Below are positions 1-11,182 of a stretch of DNA of 64,000 nucleotides, piece after piece; the first letter of the stretch is position 1, and the number at the start of each line of letters is the position of its first letter. The notes under the pieces are model-generated. The model was not told where the DNA came from and made no database searches. It was given only the letters and a program-made list of their open reading frames with translations. The translations under genes and the position numbers were made by a program. Origin of the DNA: Patiria miniata (lineage: Eukaryota; Echinodermata; Asteroidea; Valvatida; Asterinidae); NCBI RefSeq assembly GCF_015706575.1, contig NW_024037069.1, positions 45,628,347-45,692,346 on the forward strand, written 5' to 3'.

Positions 1-3000
1 GGCCATGCAGGAGAAGATCTTATACCATCAAGTGAGCGGCATCAAACTGACCAAGGGTCTGTATATAGGCTTCCTGAAGCTGAGGAGCTCGGTGGATACG
101 ATACGGGTTCAGGTGCCAGAGAAGCTGCCTAGTGTGTTACCTCACATCAAGCTGAGAGACAATCCCAATGTATCACAGGAAGAGTGGGAGTGGCTTCATA
201 CACTGGATAATTGCCAGGTGGGTGTGGTCAATTCTACAATTGAAATAGAGCGAGCAATGAGCAGTGTTGTCTGTGAATCCACAAGTAAACTCAACTGTTG
301 GCTACGTGCACAAGTACCCCCTCAACGGATAGAGAGGGAGAGTTAGGGGAGACCACTGGGAGAGACATACGAACACAATGCCGATGGTACTTGATGCTGA
401 AGCGAAGATGCTGTGGCTTTGTGCACATTCAGAATACTTCAAGCCATATGCTTGCAAACCAGTACGCACACGCAATGTGCCCCGTCCACTGGGCTCTCAA
501 AAGTGGTCAAAAAGCGTCATCTACCATTTGTGCATAGAATCCATAAGGAAGTATGCTGGAATCAACCCACAGCACCAGTATTCACCAGTATTAATGCTGA
601 AGGCACTATTATTTACACTCATAAAGTGTTCCAAAGACTCCATTTCTGGGAATATGAAGCTCATGAGTAATGCCACACAAAGCCTTATTTACAGCACAAG
701 CTGTCCTCACAGGTACCCATTAACTCCCACGTTGAGGGTAGTAGTGAGTGACTAAGTGTCTTGCCCCTGCACATATTCACTACAATCCCACATATGCAAG
801 CTTGACTTGAACCCTACTACAGGCTTGACTGAACCCTCAACCCGTTTAACCTTTACAGATCCTGAGTTCAGTCTTATATAAGACCACAAGGCCATAGTAC
901 TCCACCACCTTTCGAGCCAGTATTTGCCAGTGAATTGACTATCTTGCAGCTGTTTTGACTCTTGTTGATATATACTGCCAATGAAAATAAAGACTTGTAT
1001 AGATCAGTAACACATGAAAGAGTACACAGCTCTGCTTGTGCCATTGTTTAAACCTTTGACATTTATTTTGTGTCATTTGTGTCATTTTGTCCTTCAGTCC
1101 AAGAGAAATCCCACCAAGATCCAGGAGGAATTTCAGCATCTCTTGGCAGCGGGGACAAGAAAACTGTTGGTCAAGATGGGAGTAACGGAGGAGGAATCAC
1201 TGACCTATAGACTGTGTGACCTGGAGGTCATCGAGATGAATGAGCAGGTCAGTACAGTTAAACTGCCTTTGGTTTTCTTTTTCACACTTACCCTCCCCTA
1301 TCCTTCAAAATCCAACAGAGGGTTTAGGAGGATTTTGCGGAATTTATGTGGATTAGGATGATTCAAAAAGTTTCCTTGTAAAACTTCTCAGAGAGTTTGA
1401 ATTGATGTGGTTCTTTAGGATATCAGCCCAGTGTTTGCAAAATTGTGAATTTGTAACAACACGTCAACTTTTCGTACTGCAAATATTTGTAACTGCAAAA
1501 GTATAACACATTTCAGATATGGCAAATTTTGTAGGGAATGTTTCATGACGTCAAACTGGCTTCACCTTTTCATTCGTGTGAAGTATGAACCGGCCTTGTC
1601 AGATTGTTGAGATCAGATATGTAAAGTCAGTTGCCATGTTTGATACTCATTTGGCCCTTTTTTTGTAACTGAATTGCACACAGGTGTCTGTGGTGCTACT
1701 GTTCCCTCCATCGGGTAGTGTGTGTCTGGGCCCTGGCACATCAGATGAGTGGATGGTCAGTAAAGACTATATATCCATCCCGGTACCTGTCTTTGAAATG
1801 GGTGAGTAGCAGTCAAAAGAACTCCAATGGAAATACATGCCATTCATACACTTTACATTGTTGCTGTTAGAACAATAGAAACCTCCAAACATAGCTTTTG
1901 TTTAACTGTAATTACACTTTATCTGCAAAAATACCCTTCTGGTGTTTGAACATTTTTAAGGACAAAAGACACACAAATTAATTTTGTGGTGTTGTATTTT
2001 GACACATAACATCTGAACTTTAGTATTTAGAAGCAATCAGTTTAGGCATCGGTGGGATTCGAACTTGGGTCGCAGATGTGGAAGATAAAAAAAATACCAC
2101 TGCGCCAATGTTTAGGATTTGTAGGTACCCTCTCACTATTTATTCAAATTTTTATTTCTGAACATTGTTTTGGTCATAGTTCACATGACGACGTACCAGG
2201 CTGAGTTCATCCGTCGTTTCACCCGTCTGTCTTCCATCCTTGAGATCGACTCACTCATCGCTCAGCAGACTCTGAGAGAAGCCTTCTCATCCAATGAGGT
2301 CAATGATGCTAAGCAGAGACAGCAGCAAGTGCTGGACTACCAACAGGTTAGTCCTGCTTAGATTGTCTTATGGTGTTTAATCTTGTAGTCCCGTTCCATC
2401 TCAAGACGCCCTGCCTATTACTCCTTACCCCGTCCCCTAACCACCGTTGCATCCTTTGGTTTGATTATTTCATCAAGGAGTAAATACAGTGAAGTAAACT
2501 GCTAATGCAAAAATTAACTTATAACAATCAGAATGTCTTCACCAATTTCTTCAGTCTGTTTTCAAGGCACTTTTACAACATAGTTGTGGGCTGGGTGGCT
2601 TTGTTTTTTAAGAAAGGCTCGAAGTAAACTTTTGATAAGCTGATTCTTTTGTTTTAACTTTCAGCCTTTATTAAAAAAAATTGCTTATTTATAAAGCTGT
2701 GATTGAGCTCTATCATGAACTCTTTGCATTACCTCCATGTGATCTCTACATTAATTACATTTATAATCTTTGATGTTGACATTCCAAATTCTAAATTTGT
2801 ATACAATTCCAAATTATCTGCTTCTTGTAGTTGAAAGGCCCACATCAAATGACAGTGTACATGTCACCCAAGGCGCTTAACACTTCCACAAATTGTGAAT
2901 AGCTTGTTATAATTTGTGTTCCCAACCCCCAGGAACTAGAGACAACATGGAAAGGGATGCGATGGATCATGGATGTGCTGCAGTATGCACGAGACAAGCA

Positions 3001-5330
3001 GCTCAGAGGCGGCGTGCCCCTCTCGGTCCTCTATGCACCCCCGCCATCACCAGTAGACTCTCCCATGGATGTCATCAATGACATGGAGACCATATTTGAT
3101 GGTGAGGCTACTGAACAATTTGAATATGTTACACCTGACCAACTTTGTGAAAATTCAGTCAGATGTTGTCCCAGTGTGTTGCGTCATACCCATCTAAAGT
3201 GGAAACATTCAAATGTTATTTGTTGAATTCATTTCATCTTTGAATAGTAGTTTCAAATTTACGTTCAAAGTTGATGTAGTTTTATATTGATTGGGAAAAT
3301 TAAGCTTCCAACTTTAGTATACTTATACAAACTTTTTATGTTTAATCCCAAATGTAAAGCTTCCAGTTTTTTCTTTACTATATGAAGTTTGTTTTATTTT
3401 TTTAATGAAGTAAACAACTCAAGTTTGATTCAAAGTCGGAATTGATCTCATATTTCATACAACTGTTTCAAATCATCTTAACTTAAAAAAAAATGAAGAA
3501 AATAAAATCTTTTCCTATTGGAAACACACTTTCCCTAAATAGGACATTTTGGGTATGGCTAGTGTTATGATATGATGAGAACATCAAAAGCAGCACCAAC
3601 ATTATGATTAAACCATTGTGTGCTTTCATCATGTTACTTTCGAAAACAGACAGGTGCAGCCTTCAGATCCCTGACAATGCCCAGACTCAGCCCATACAAT
3701 CCCTGAACCTCAGTAAGGACAGCAAACCATCCACTGGTATCCTGAGAGTCTTCCCTGATTATAACTCTGGTCTCGCTAAAGGAACCAGTATAAAGGTAGG
3801 CAGGCTTGTTAACCCCCCTCCTCCCCCCTATTTCCATCCCGTATAACTTGTGACTGGTCTAAATTGACTTATGATTTACTTGTGATCGAACTTGTAAACT
3901 GACTTGTGATTTGACTTGTGAATTGACTTGTAATTTAATTAGGATCGGGGTTGTGATGTTTCACAAGTAATTAAACTATAAGAGTGATTTTGTCCTAGGT
4001 GTGTTGGAAGAAGCTTCTGTAGAAAACTGCCCACTCAATTTCTCTATTGTCATGTCATTCACTTGCAGTTGCATGTCACGAGTAAGACAACATGTCGTGA
4101 GATTGTCAACCTTGTCATTCAGCAGCTAAACAAGGCAGTGGAGTCCCACGGTCTGGACTCGCCGCTCTATCTTGAGGATCAATGGAGTGAATTCTGCCTG
4201 GTAGCCATCATTAGTAATAAGGAGTACCAGCTGAGGGACGACCACTGTCCATTACAGCTGCAGAACCCTTGGACCAAAGGCCACCTCTATGTGCGAACCA
4301 AAGACAACGGTAGTAATTTATTGAGCACTGGACCGTCCACAGCGGTATAAACTCAGGCTAGACTTAAAAGAACAGAGACTGGAGTAACCTGGCAGACAAA
4401 AAAGGGGCTAATTTCATGGATCTGCTTAACAGTTAGCAGGAAAGTTGTCCTAATTATAGCCCCCCAAAATGGGCTGAAGTTTAGCAGTTTTGTACAGCAT
4501 GGGGAACATCTCTGACACTTAAATTTTAAAACTGCCGCTATCACTGCCAGGTTCATTAGGGATACAGTTTTGAAATACCTTCACATCTGCCAAGTCTGCT
4601 CAGTATGTAAAAAGCTGTGAAGTAAATTCAAGTGATGTTTTCACACAAAAGAAAAATAATCAGTGAAATTACAGCCACACATGGCATCTACTTTGATAAT
4701 ATATTATAAGAAATGGAGATTGTGTGGTGTTAAATCAAGCCTTCCTTGATATACTATAGATAGAAATCTTTATAAGGTTTAGAGTGTGCAATATTTACCA
4801 GAATATACCTGCCCACTTAACGTTACCATTTTTATCAAGAGAAAGATGTTTTTTTATTGTACAGCTTTCATAGTTGAAATAATTCTCTTTTCCCATATCT
4901 TGATTGGGACTTGCTTCCTTGACTTAATAGATCATGTGATCCAATCTGAAGTCTCTAGATGACCTTGTTTCTGAAGTTTTCTACAGTTTCTTGAAATATA
5001 TTGTCAGTTCATTCTATATAGCCAAAATATGGTACCTTAGGGAGACATTAATATTCCCATGCAAAAATAAAAGTCTTCTTAAAAGTTGTCTTGTAAATAA
5101 CTCTATTTGTAAATACTTCCTCCCCAAACCTTATAATTATACTATTCTTGACCTAAGGAATCATTTTAGGCAACTTGCGATGGCGAAATTGGTTCTAGAA
5201 ATGGTAGTTAAATCATGTCTCCCTAATGACCAATGTCGACCGTTTTGTAAACTAATTTACTTGAGAGTGTGTCCCTGAGGTACCATTGGTTGTTGTTTCA
5301 GGAAGGAAGTTGACAGTCATCCTGTGCTAG
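1..5330 (+). CDS. ANKFN1: ANKFN1 / wide-awake (WAKE)-like protein, C-terminal seven exons (5' end outside window)
   Basis: Coding exons by splice sites and phase: 1-217, 1098-1247, 1684-1801, 2180-2346, 2933-3101, 3650-3795, 4069-4309, with a short last exon 5302-5330 ending in TAG. Phases agree at every junction. The first exon is already open at base 2, so the gene starts upstream. The opening segment (QEKILYHQVSGIKL, then VPEKLPSVLPHIKLRDN and WEWLHTL) resembles the conserved region after the fibronectin III domain in ANKFN1/WAKE proteins. The exon at 4069 (LHVTSKTTCREIVNLVIQQL... LVAIISNKEYQLRDDHCPL) has the look of a Ras-association domain, as at the C terminus of this family. Family members carry ankyrin repeats and FN3 upstream. 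Drosophila WAKE is linked to sleep timing and neuronal excitability, and Banderuola, the same gene, to asymmetric division. The ankyrin and FN3 parts are not in this window. If the 4309 donor is skipped, the frame runs on only to a stop at about 4350, giving a slightly different tail. The acceptor at 3649 is the weakest junction. Confidence 0.8.
2040..2112 (-). repeat. tRNA-derived SINE fragment or tRNA pseudogene
   Basis: On the minus strand there is an A-box-like word (TGGCGCAGTGGTA) followed after about 35 bases by a near-perfect B box (GTTCGAATCCC). The anticodon region is replaced by a T-rich run and no cloverleaf can be closed. It therefore looks like a decayed tRNA-type pol III promoter of a SINE, lying in an intron of the ANKFN1-like gene. 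Confidence 0.5.
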
Positions 5331-7265
5331 CTTTAGCTTTACCTGTTTATAAAGCACATGTTCCGAGACCAAAGTGGTCGGGACAAATGCTCAAAAAGGC
5401 AAGAAATCCAGGTGCTGGAAATAGAAGCCTTTTCGTCTATTGGGAAACTTTTTGGGGTCGGTGTACTTTTCATTTAAAATAATTACATGTAAGTGTGCTT
5501 GATAGGTAACATGGTACTGTATGCATATATATAGTTTTTGCTAATCGGGTTGACCATAAGAACTGATACATATTGTTACTGGTTCATTTCAAGATGAATC
5601 TGTGTGCCAATAGTACAACCCCAGTGATCAAATTACATAACCTTTACTTTATGAAAAATGGGACTCGAGACGGACTGGGGTCTGAGTCACGAGTCATACA
5701 ACTCTGATTATAACACATGATTTTGCCTCAGGAAAATGGAACTCTGGAACATATCACCGGGGGAAGCTAGTTTTAATTAACCACTTAAAGCAGTCAATAA
5801 TTGCATTCTAATATTAGGTATATATTGATTACCTGAACAAACACCCAGTGTTTAATTTGCTTATGGGCCCAAGCGAGAAGCAAAGTGCAATAGTGCAATA
5901 GTGCTAGCTATTTATGCTTTAACCACCTGTGGGTGACATATTATAGATTTACTTAAAGTAGAGCTTTGTCTAGATTAATTGGATATGGCTGGCAAGAACC
6001 AAATGCCTTTGGAAAAGCGCACATGTTATTGGCAGCCATATGCAGCGCAACAAAATTGGTCACAAACCTTTTTGAGGTCCAAATCTGTAATGCACTCTTA
6101 GTCCATACAAGGTACAACTTTAGTCCTTTTTTGTACTGAGGTACTAAGTAGCTTCCTCAGATGTGTCACAAAATGAAATAAATATTCATGTTTAACTTAT
6201 ATCTTTATTTAAAGTAGTCACCGTGCAGTAACAACCAAAAATCGCCAGTCAAAAATGTACTTCAGTTCAAATGCTCGGCTTCATTTCCAAGATACTTTAT
6301 GCTGCCATAGACTGGTATGAATTTAAAATCAAACTGTGTGTGCTTATATTTGCAGTCATACTACTTCCATGGTGAAACAATTATTTATTTATTTGATCAA
6401 TTTCGATCTCGATTTGTTCTCCCTTAATTTGTGTCTGTCATGTTGGTGAATCTTTGAGTATAAAGAAACAGAGAGAAAAGTCCCTTCTTATTTATTTGTT
6501 TAATTTATTTTGAATCATCCAAAAAAAATATACATAATCCTGTTTGTATTATTATCGATAGATTATTTCAGGGTCATGTTCCCAACAATCGATTCATTGA
6601 CCGGAAGTACATAGCAATCGTTAACATCCCTCAGTAAACAGTGCAATGACACTAACATTTAAGTAACCTTGGTGAAAGATTTTTTGTCAGGCAATGCCCA
6701 GGTTTTCCAGCAACCATTGTAATTTTTTTAAGGGATCGTGTAGTGGAAATTAGTGCACTTTGTTGATATGTTGTTGCCAAAGTTTGCTAAGGAATCTTAT
6801 CAGGTTCTGTAAAGAATGTTAATAAAAAAGTGCATTTGTTTGTGCTTCCTATAAACTTCTGAATCCCCCCCCCCCCCAAAAAAAGTGTGCTCCTCTCAGT
6901 TCTTATTTAGAAGTCTAATTTTCAGGGTCCAGAGAGTTAAATAAATGTGACTTTTTAGACGAAATAAGTAAACATGGGTTATACAGAACTAAAGTAAGCT
7001 GTACTGACATGACTGAGGGAATTTACATTCGTGATACGAAGTTCCTTCCTTTTTGAGTGCAAATTGTGTTCCCATTGTAACAATAATTATGTAATGTATT
7101 GTAATATTTAATATATTGTAAAGTGTAAATTCGTGTACCAAGAGAAAGTTGTATCATAGAATGTAAATAAAAGACTACCAGAGTTTGTTTTAAGCACCTC
7201 CGACAAGAATTGTACAGATGGTATTTATTAGAGAAGCACATGACAAAATTCAATAAAAGTAATGA
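5331..7265 (+). other. 3'UTR of the ANKFN1-like gene
   Basis: The stretch after the stop at 5330 is AT-rich, has no credible coding frame and stays on the same strand. It ends in two AATAAA polyadenylation signals, at 7166-7171 and 7252-7257. The transcript end is inferred to lie just after one of them; no cleavage site can be proved from sequence alone. Confidence 0.5.
7252..7257 (+). terminator. Polyadenylation signal AATAAA, ANKFN1-like gene
   Basis: A canonical hexamer about 1.9 kb past the stop codon. An alternative AATAAA lies at 7166-7171. No other gene on this strand intervenes. Confidence 0.45.
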
Positions 7266-7582
7266 TTTGTGTGCGATTTTATAAGAAGGAAATCTGTGAC
7301 GAGTATTGTGTATTATGTGTTGAAATGTAACGTTTTTATTTGTTAGGTAATATTTTTTTGTGAATGTTAATCACACTATAGCAAGAAATTCTACCCCCTC
7401 ATATCAAAAGCTTTTCAATTTGCGGGTTGGTTGGCCGGGAAGAGACAAGGTTTGCCTGTCCCATTTCTGTACATTTGATATCGCAGTGTTCTCTAATTTA
7501 TTCTGCCACATACACTTCATCTTTGTTGATGGTGGGTTTATAACTACATTTCTTCTCCTTTTTGTATTTATTTGTTTCTAAT

Positions 7583-8660
7583 ATTTATCCAGGGTAGCCT
7601 ATATTCACCTTTCGGTGGTCTTCCATAGGGCCCTGACATCGATAAAAATGATCAAAACATAAATTTAAACTTTATAAAAACAAATTTTGTAAAATATAAA
7701 ACAATTAAAATGAGCAAAAGTGAAAATAAGTAAATTAAGAGAATTACACACAAATTAGAAGACGATAACAACGTAACAAAATACGTAAACATAAAAAGGT
7801 AAAAGGTGCAACGTAATACACAAACAATGACGTAAACAATTACAAGAGCACATAACACAAATAGACAAATACTGAGTACCAAAATATTAAAACAGTAAGA
7901 CTCCGTAAAATTAAAAGCACTTAAAAAAAGATGCCCACAGTAAAAGTTTACAGGGCACTAAAAATCATTAAAATACTATAAGACCCAAAAATACAAATAT
8001 ACAAAAACCGTACTAAAAGCACAAATAAAAAAACAAGAAATGTATACAAGGACCCCACAAAAAGACACAAAACACATAAAAACATTAAAATACCAAAAAA
8101 AAGAAAAAAGAAAGCCGAATAAAAATCACCCAAAAAATAATCAGCGAGCTAAAACTCTTTTGCTTTTAAAAAGATGATTTTAAAGATGTTTTAAAGCTAG
8201 CAAGCGATGGTGCTGATTTAATAGACTGGTCCAGGTTATTCCAAACAGAAATTCCACAGTAAAAGGGCTGTGTCTGAGGCAATCGGTTTTCAACTTTGGA
8301 ACCACTAGTGAGCTCATAGCATGTTGCGTGTTATAGCTATGAAGCAGGTTTATTTGAACGAAATCTTTTGTCAAAATACAGGCAGGACAAATCGTTGCTT
8401 TAAAGGCATCCAAAAGATCACGAAATAATTCGTTCAACGGGGTGTAGAAATTCTTACTCAAGACAATTCTTGCAGCCCGTTTCTGAAGTTTTTTCAAGTT
8501 TGCTGTTTACATTCGGTATCTGTTTGACCAAATCTGGGCACAGTAATCAAAGTGAGGTTGTACGAATTGTAAAGGAGCTTCAGGCACTCCAAAAGGAACG
8601 TATGGTTTGACCCTTCGAAGCATACCTATCTTCGAAAAATGAATCGATTAAACAGTTTTA
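7583..8660 (-). mobile_element. Degenerate CR1/L2-like non-LTR retrotransposon, 3' end
   Basis: On the minus strand, about 8640-8500 translates to a typical end of a LINE reverse transcriptase (IGMLRRVKPYVPF, then FVQPHFDYCAQIWSN). It continues at 8497 with KKLQKRAARIVLSKNFYTPL, the common 'LQ.RAARii' motif. The frame is broken by stops and shifts further on. The 3' end at about 7590-7650 reads CCCTATGGAAGACC...GGCTACCCTGGATAAATA on the minus strand, the usual terminal form of CR1/L2-type elements. It is a dead copy: no endonuclease or complete polymerase is visible. Confidence 0.75.
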
Positions 8661-9738
8661 CAAACCTCATCAAACCTCATTCCGAGCATAAGTTATCGTC
8701 AATTAACAGTCAGAGGCACTTTAACAACCTTAACTCGTTTCAGTAAAACAAATATAGTAGCGATCACATTAAAATTATAAATACGATTTACTTTAGCCTT
8801 GGAACAAATTAACATAACTTTTATTTGATTCGTGGGTGTTTCTTGGGATGGAGGGGGCACCGGGTCAAAAATACTGTTCAAAAGTGGGGGCCCTTCAATT
8901 TCATGAGGCGCGTCTAGTTCACGCTGACACGAATTTCATGCACTATCCTATATTAGTGAACCACACGTGACCGTGTTTCAGCCAACCAGGACGAAGAACC
9001 AGCAAGAGGTGTGTTAAAAAACAAATTATGGGGACTTGGCATAATTAGGAGACAGAAAGTCTGGAAAATCAAAACTTCAAACAAACAAAAACTACTGAAA
9101 ACGACTAGTGTATAGTGAGTGGATTTCAGTAATGAAATGCATGCTTCATGTTGACAGTGAGACGGGGTGTTTTTATGATGAGATGGAAGCGCATTCCAGC
9201 TTTATTGCACTCCTATGATTTGAAGATCTGTCTCCCAGATTCTGACTTGAACTTGAATCCGCCAAGAGGCTCCGCTCTAGTTCCAAAGATCTTCTCACTC
9301 CATATCCAGTTATCATTACAATATGGTCAACGTGCCTTCCAATACACTGCTCCCAAACTACAACGATTTCTCAAACCATTTCAAAAACTGTCCTACCGCG
9401 AGCAATTCAAACTATTGTTAAAAGTCACCTTACTTACACAAGCTCACAAAGACTTACATGTATTATGTAAGCTATAAGAACTATGATGTTTCCAGAAGTG
9501 TTAGATCGTGTACGGTGGGAATTATTGTATACTTTGATAACATTTCCAGTTAAATAAAAAGGTGCTATTCCAGTTAAACATTTAGTTGTATGTAAGGTAA
9601 TCTAATGTTCACTACGCAAGAGGGATAGATGTTCTTTTAGGTATTAAGTTTGAGTACCGTGTACCGCGTACCGCGGCCGGTATATGATTTTTCATCCACA
9701 TTTCATACTTTTTATCGATTCACAATCTCATCCTTGTA
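8661..9738. other. Intergenic, no gene seen
   Basis: The region between the LINE remnant and the palindromic element is mostly unstructured. A frame at 9148-9477 (+) is open for 109 codons but shows no recognisable domain and no clear splice context, so I do not call it. Confidence 0.4.
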
Positions 9739-10283
9739 TTAAAGGGAATATACAACATTTGCAAACATCGAAAAATAGAACTACCAACTTGAAGTTTTTA
9801 CGAAATACCTTACTAGGATGTTGGTAAATGACAGTCTAAAGCATCCTGTAAAATTATGGCACCTGGTGTGAAGTCATTTTCAAGAAAATGGGTATTTTTG
9901 TATAAATTTCCAACGGTGGTCGGCCGACCACCGTTGGAAAAACCTAACTATTTTTCAGCCTCTCCTCTAAATTCACCATTTTATTCAGTTCAAATTTTGT
10001 TTGCTATTGGTTACATGTTTATGAACGGGTGCAGGCCAGGTAGACTGGTTCCCTTACCTTACAATTTTCCGGCATCTATAAATTGATCCATTTTATCTTT
10101 AGTGAAGTCAGGGAACCAGACTACTCCACCATTTGTGTTTTTCTTGGATTTTCAGCATTTTCGAACACAAAACTTCAAACATGTCAGTGTAACAATATTT
10201 GATCTATTATAGTAACCCCTCAACTAGTTCATTTCTGAAAAATTACAGCAAAAGCCAATGATGTACATGTACATTCCCTTTAA
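9739..10283. mobile_element. Palindromic inverted-repeat element, copy 1 (545 bp)
   Basis: The termini are imperfect inverted repeats of 16 bp (TTAAAGGGAATATACA at 9739-9754; its complement with one change at 10268-10283). Each end can be read as TTAA plus AGGG, so TTAA may be a piggyBac-type target duplication rather than part of the element. Inside is a perfect 34-bp palindrome at 9907-9940 (arm TTTCCAACGGTGGTCGG). Further right is a second, looser inverted repeat around AGACTGGTTCCCT and its complement at about 10040-10125. The same order of parts occurs at 38549-39857 and, truncated and inverted, near 41395-41625. It encodes no protein and looks like a MITE. Confidence 0.75.
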
Positions 10284-11182
10284 TTTAGAAAATCAGTATT
10301 TGTTTTGTTCTGCGAGGCTGTTGCTGATGATCGGGGGTCAGATAAGTTAATTTCAATCAACAACATGCGTTGTTTACCTCCGCCAAAAATTTGGGCGGTG
10401 ATGTTCCATCCCACAGCAACTTTTTCATGTTTTCAACGCGTGGGAATTCGTTACATATTCATTAAGGCTTTGCTGCGCGAACGTCAACAATCGCCTAACT
10501 ACTCATGCATAGACTTTGACTCTCGTACTGTCGTACAGTGACCGCCGGTACAGGCTGATGGTGTTCGTCAAGATACTAAACAGTGATTGGATATTATTTC
10601 AAACGTCATGCATACAGATCATCAACGGCGCTTCTAGTGTGTTGTGCTTGCGTCATTAAGTATCGTTTACCCATAACTCCGTGCGCTTTTGTATGAGATT
10701 CTGCGAGAGAGCTGGATTAGTCTGTACCGGTGACTTGTGGGTACGAGCTAAACTTACGCGCGGCGCGGACCAACCATATCTGCGCGGCATAAAATACTAT
10801 ACTCTCTCTACTATATATACTGAACGTTACAGAAGAAAACCGTTGTGATGTCGACTGAGAACTGATGCTCGACTCTTATTTTTCAACATGATGTTCGACT
10901 TAAATACCACCCCTGCCCAGCTTATAATGGTCTACAAGGTCTGCAGTCGTCACCGTCGTGGCTTCTGCGACAAAGTAGCGTCGTTTTTCCCTCTGTGACG
11001 ACTACAGAAGACCGGCTAAATTGTCGGAACTTTTTAGGTTTGGTGCGTCAATAGAGGACCATGTATGTTTTCGATTTGTGTCGTAATTTTTCTTCGGAGT
11101 TGTGCCCACTTTCTTCATGTTTATTCCACCAAAAGTCGAACTAGGATTTTCTCCATATCTTCAGTGAACCCTCTCACAACAG
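10284..11182 (+). promoter_or_regulatory. Upstream region and probable 5'UTR of SLC25A38
   Basis: A more GC- and CpG-rich stretch than its surroundings, leading into the proposed start codon at 11183. A TATA-like run (CTATATATACTG) lies near 10810. No transcription start can be fixed from sequence, and no coding frame stands out. Confidence 0.35.

Noticed and set aside
4310..4350. Read-through end of the ANKFN1-like gene without the last intron
   Set aside because: A good donor (CG|GTAGTA) and a strong pyrimidine-rich acceptor at 5301 favour the spliced end, though intron retention cannot be excluded.
7652..8133. Leucine/valine/phenylalanine-rich minus-strand frames
   Set aside because: They arise from A-rich sequence in the 3' part of the LINE remnant and mimic membrane proteins by composition only.
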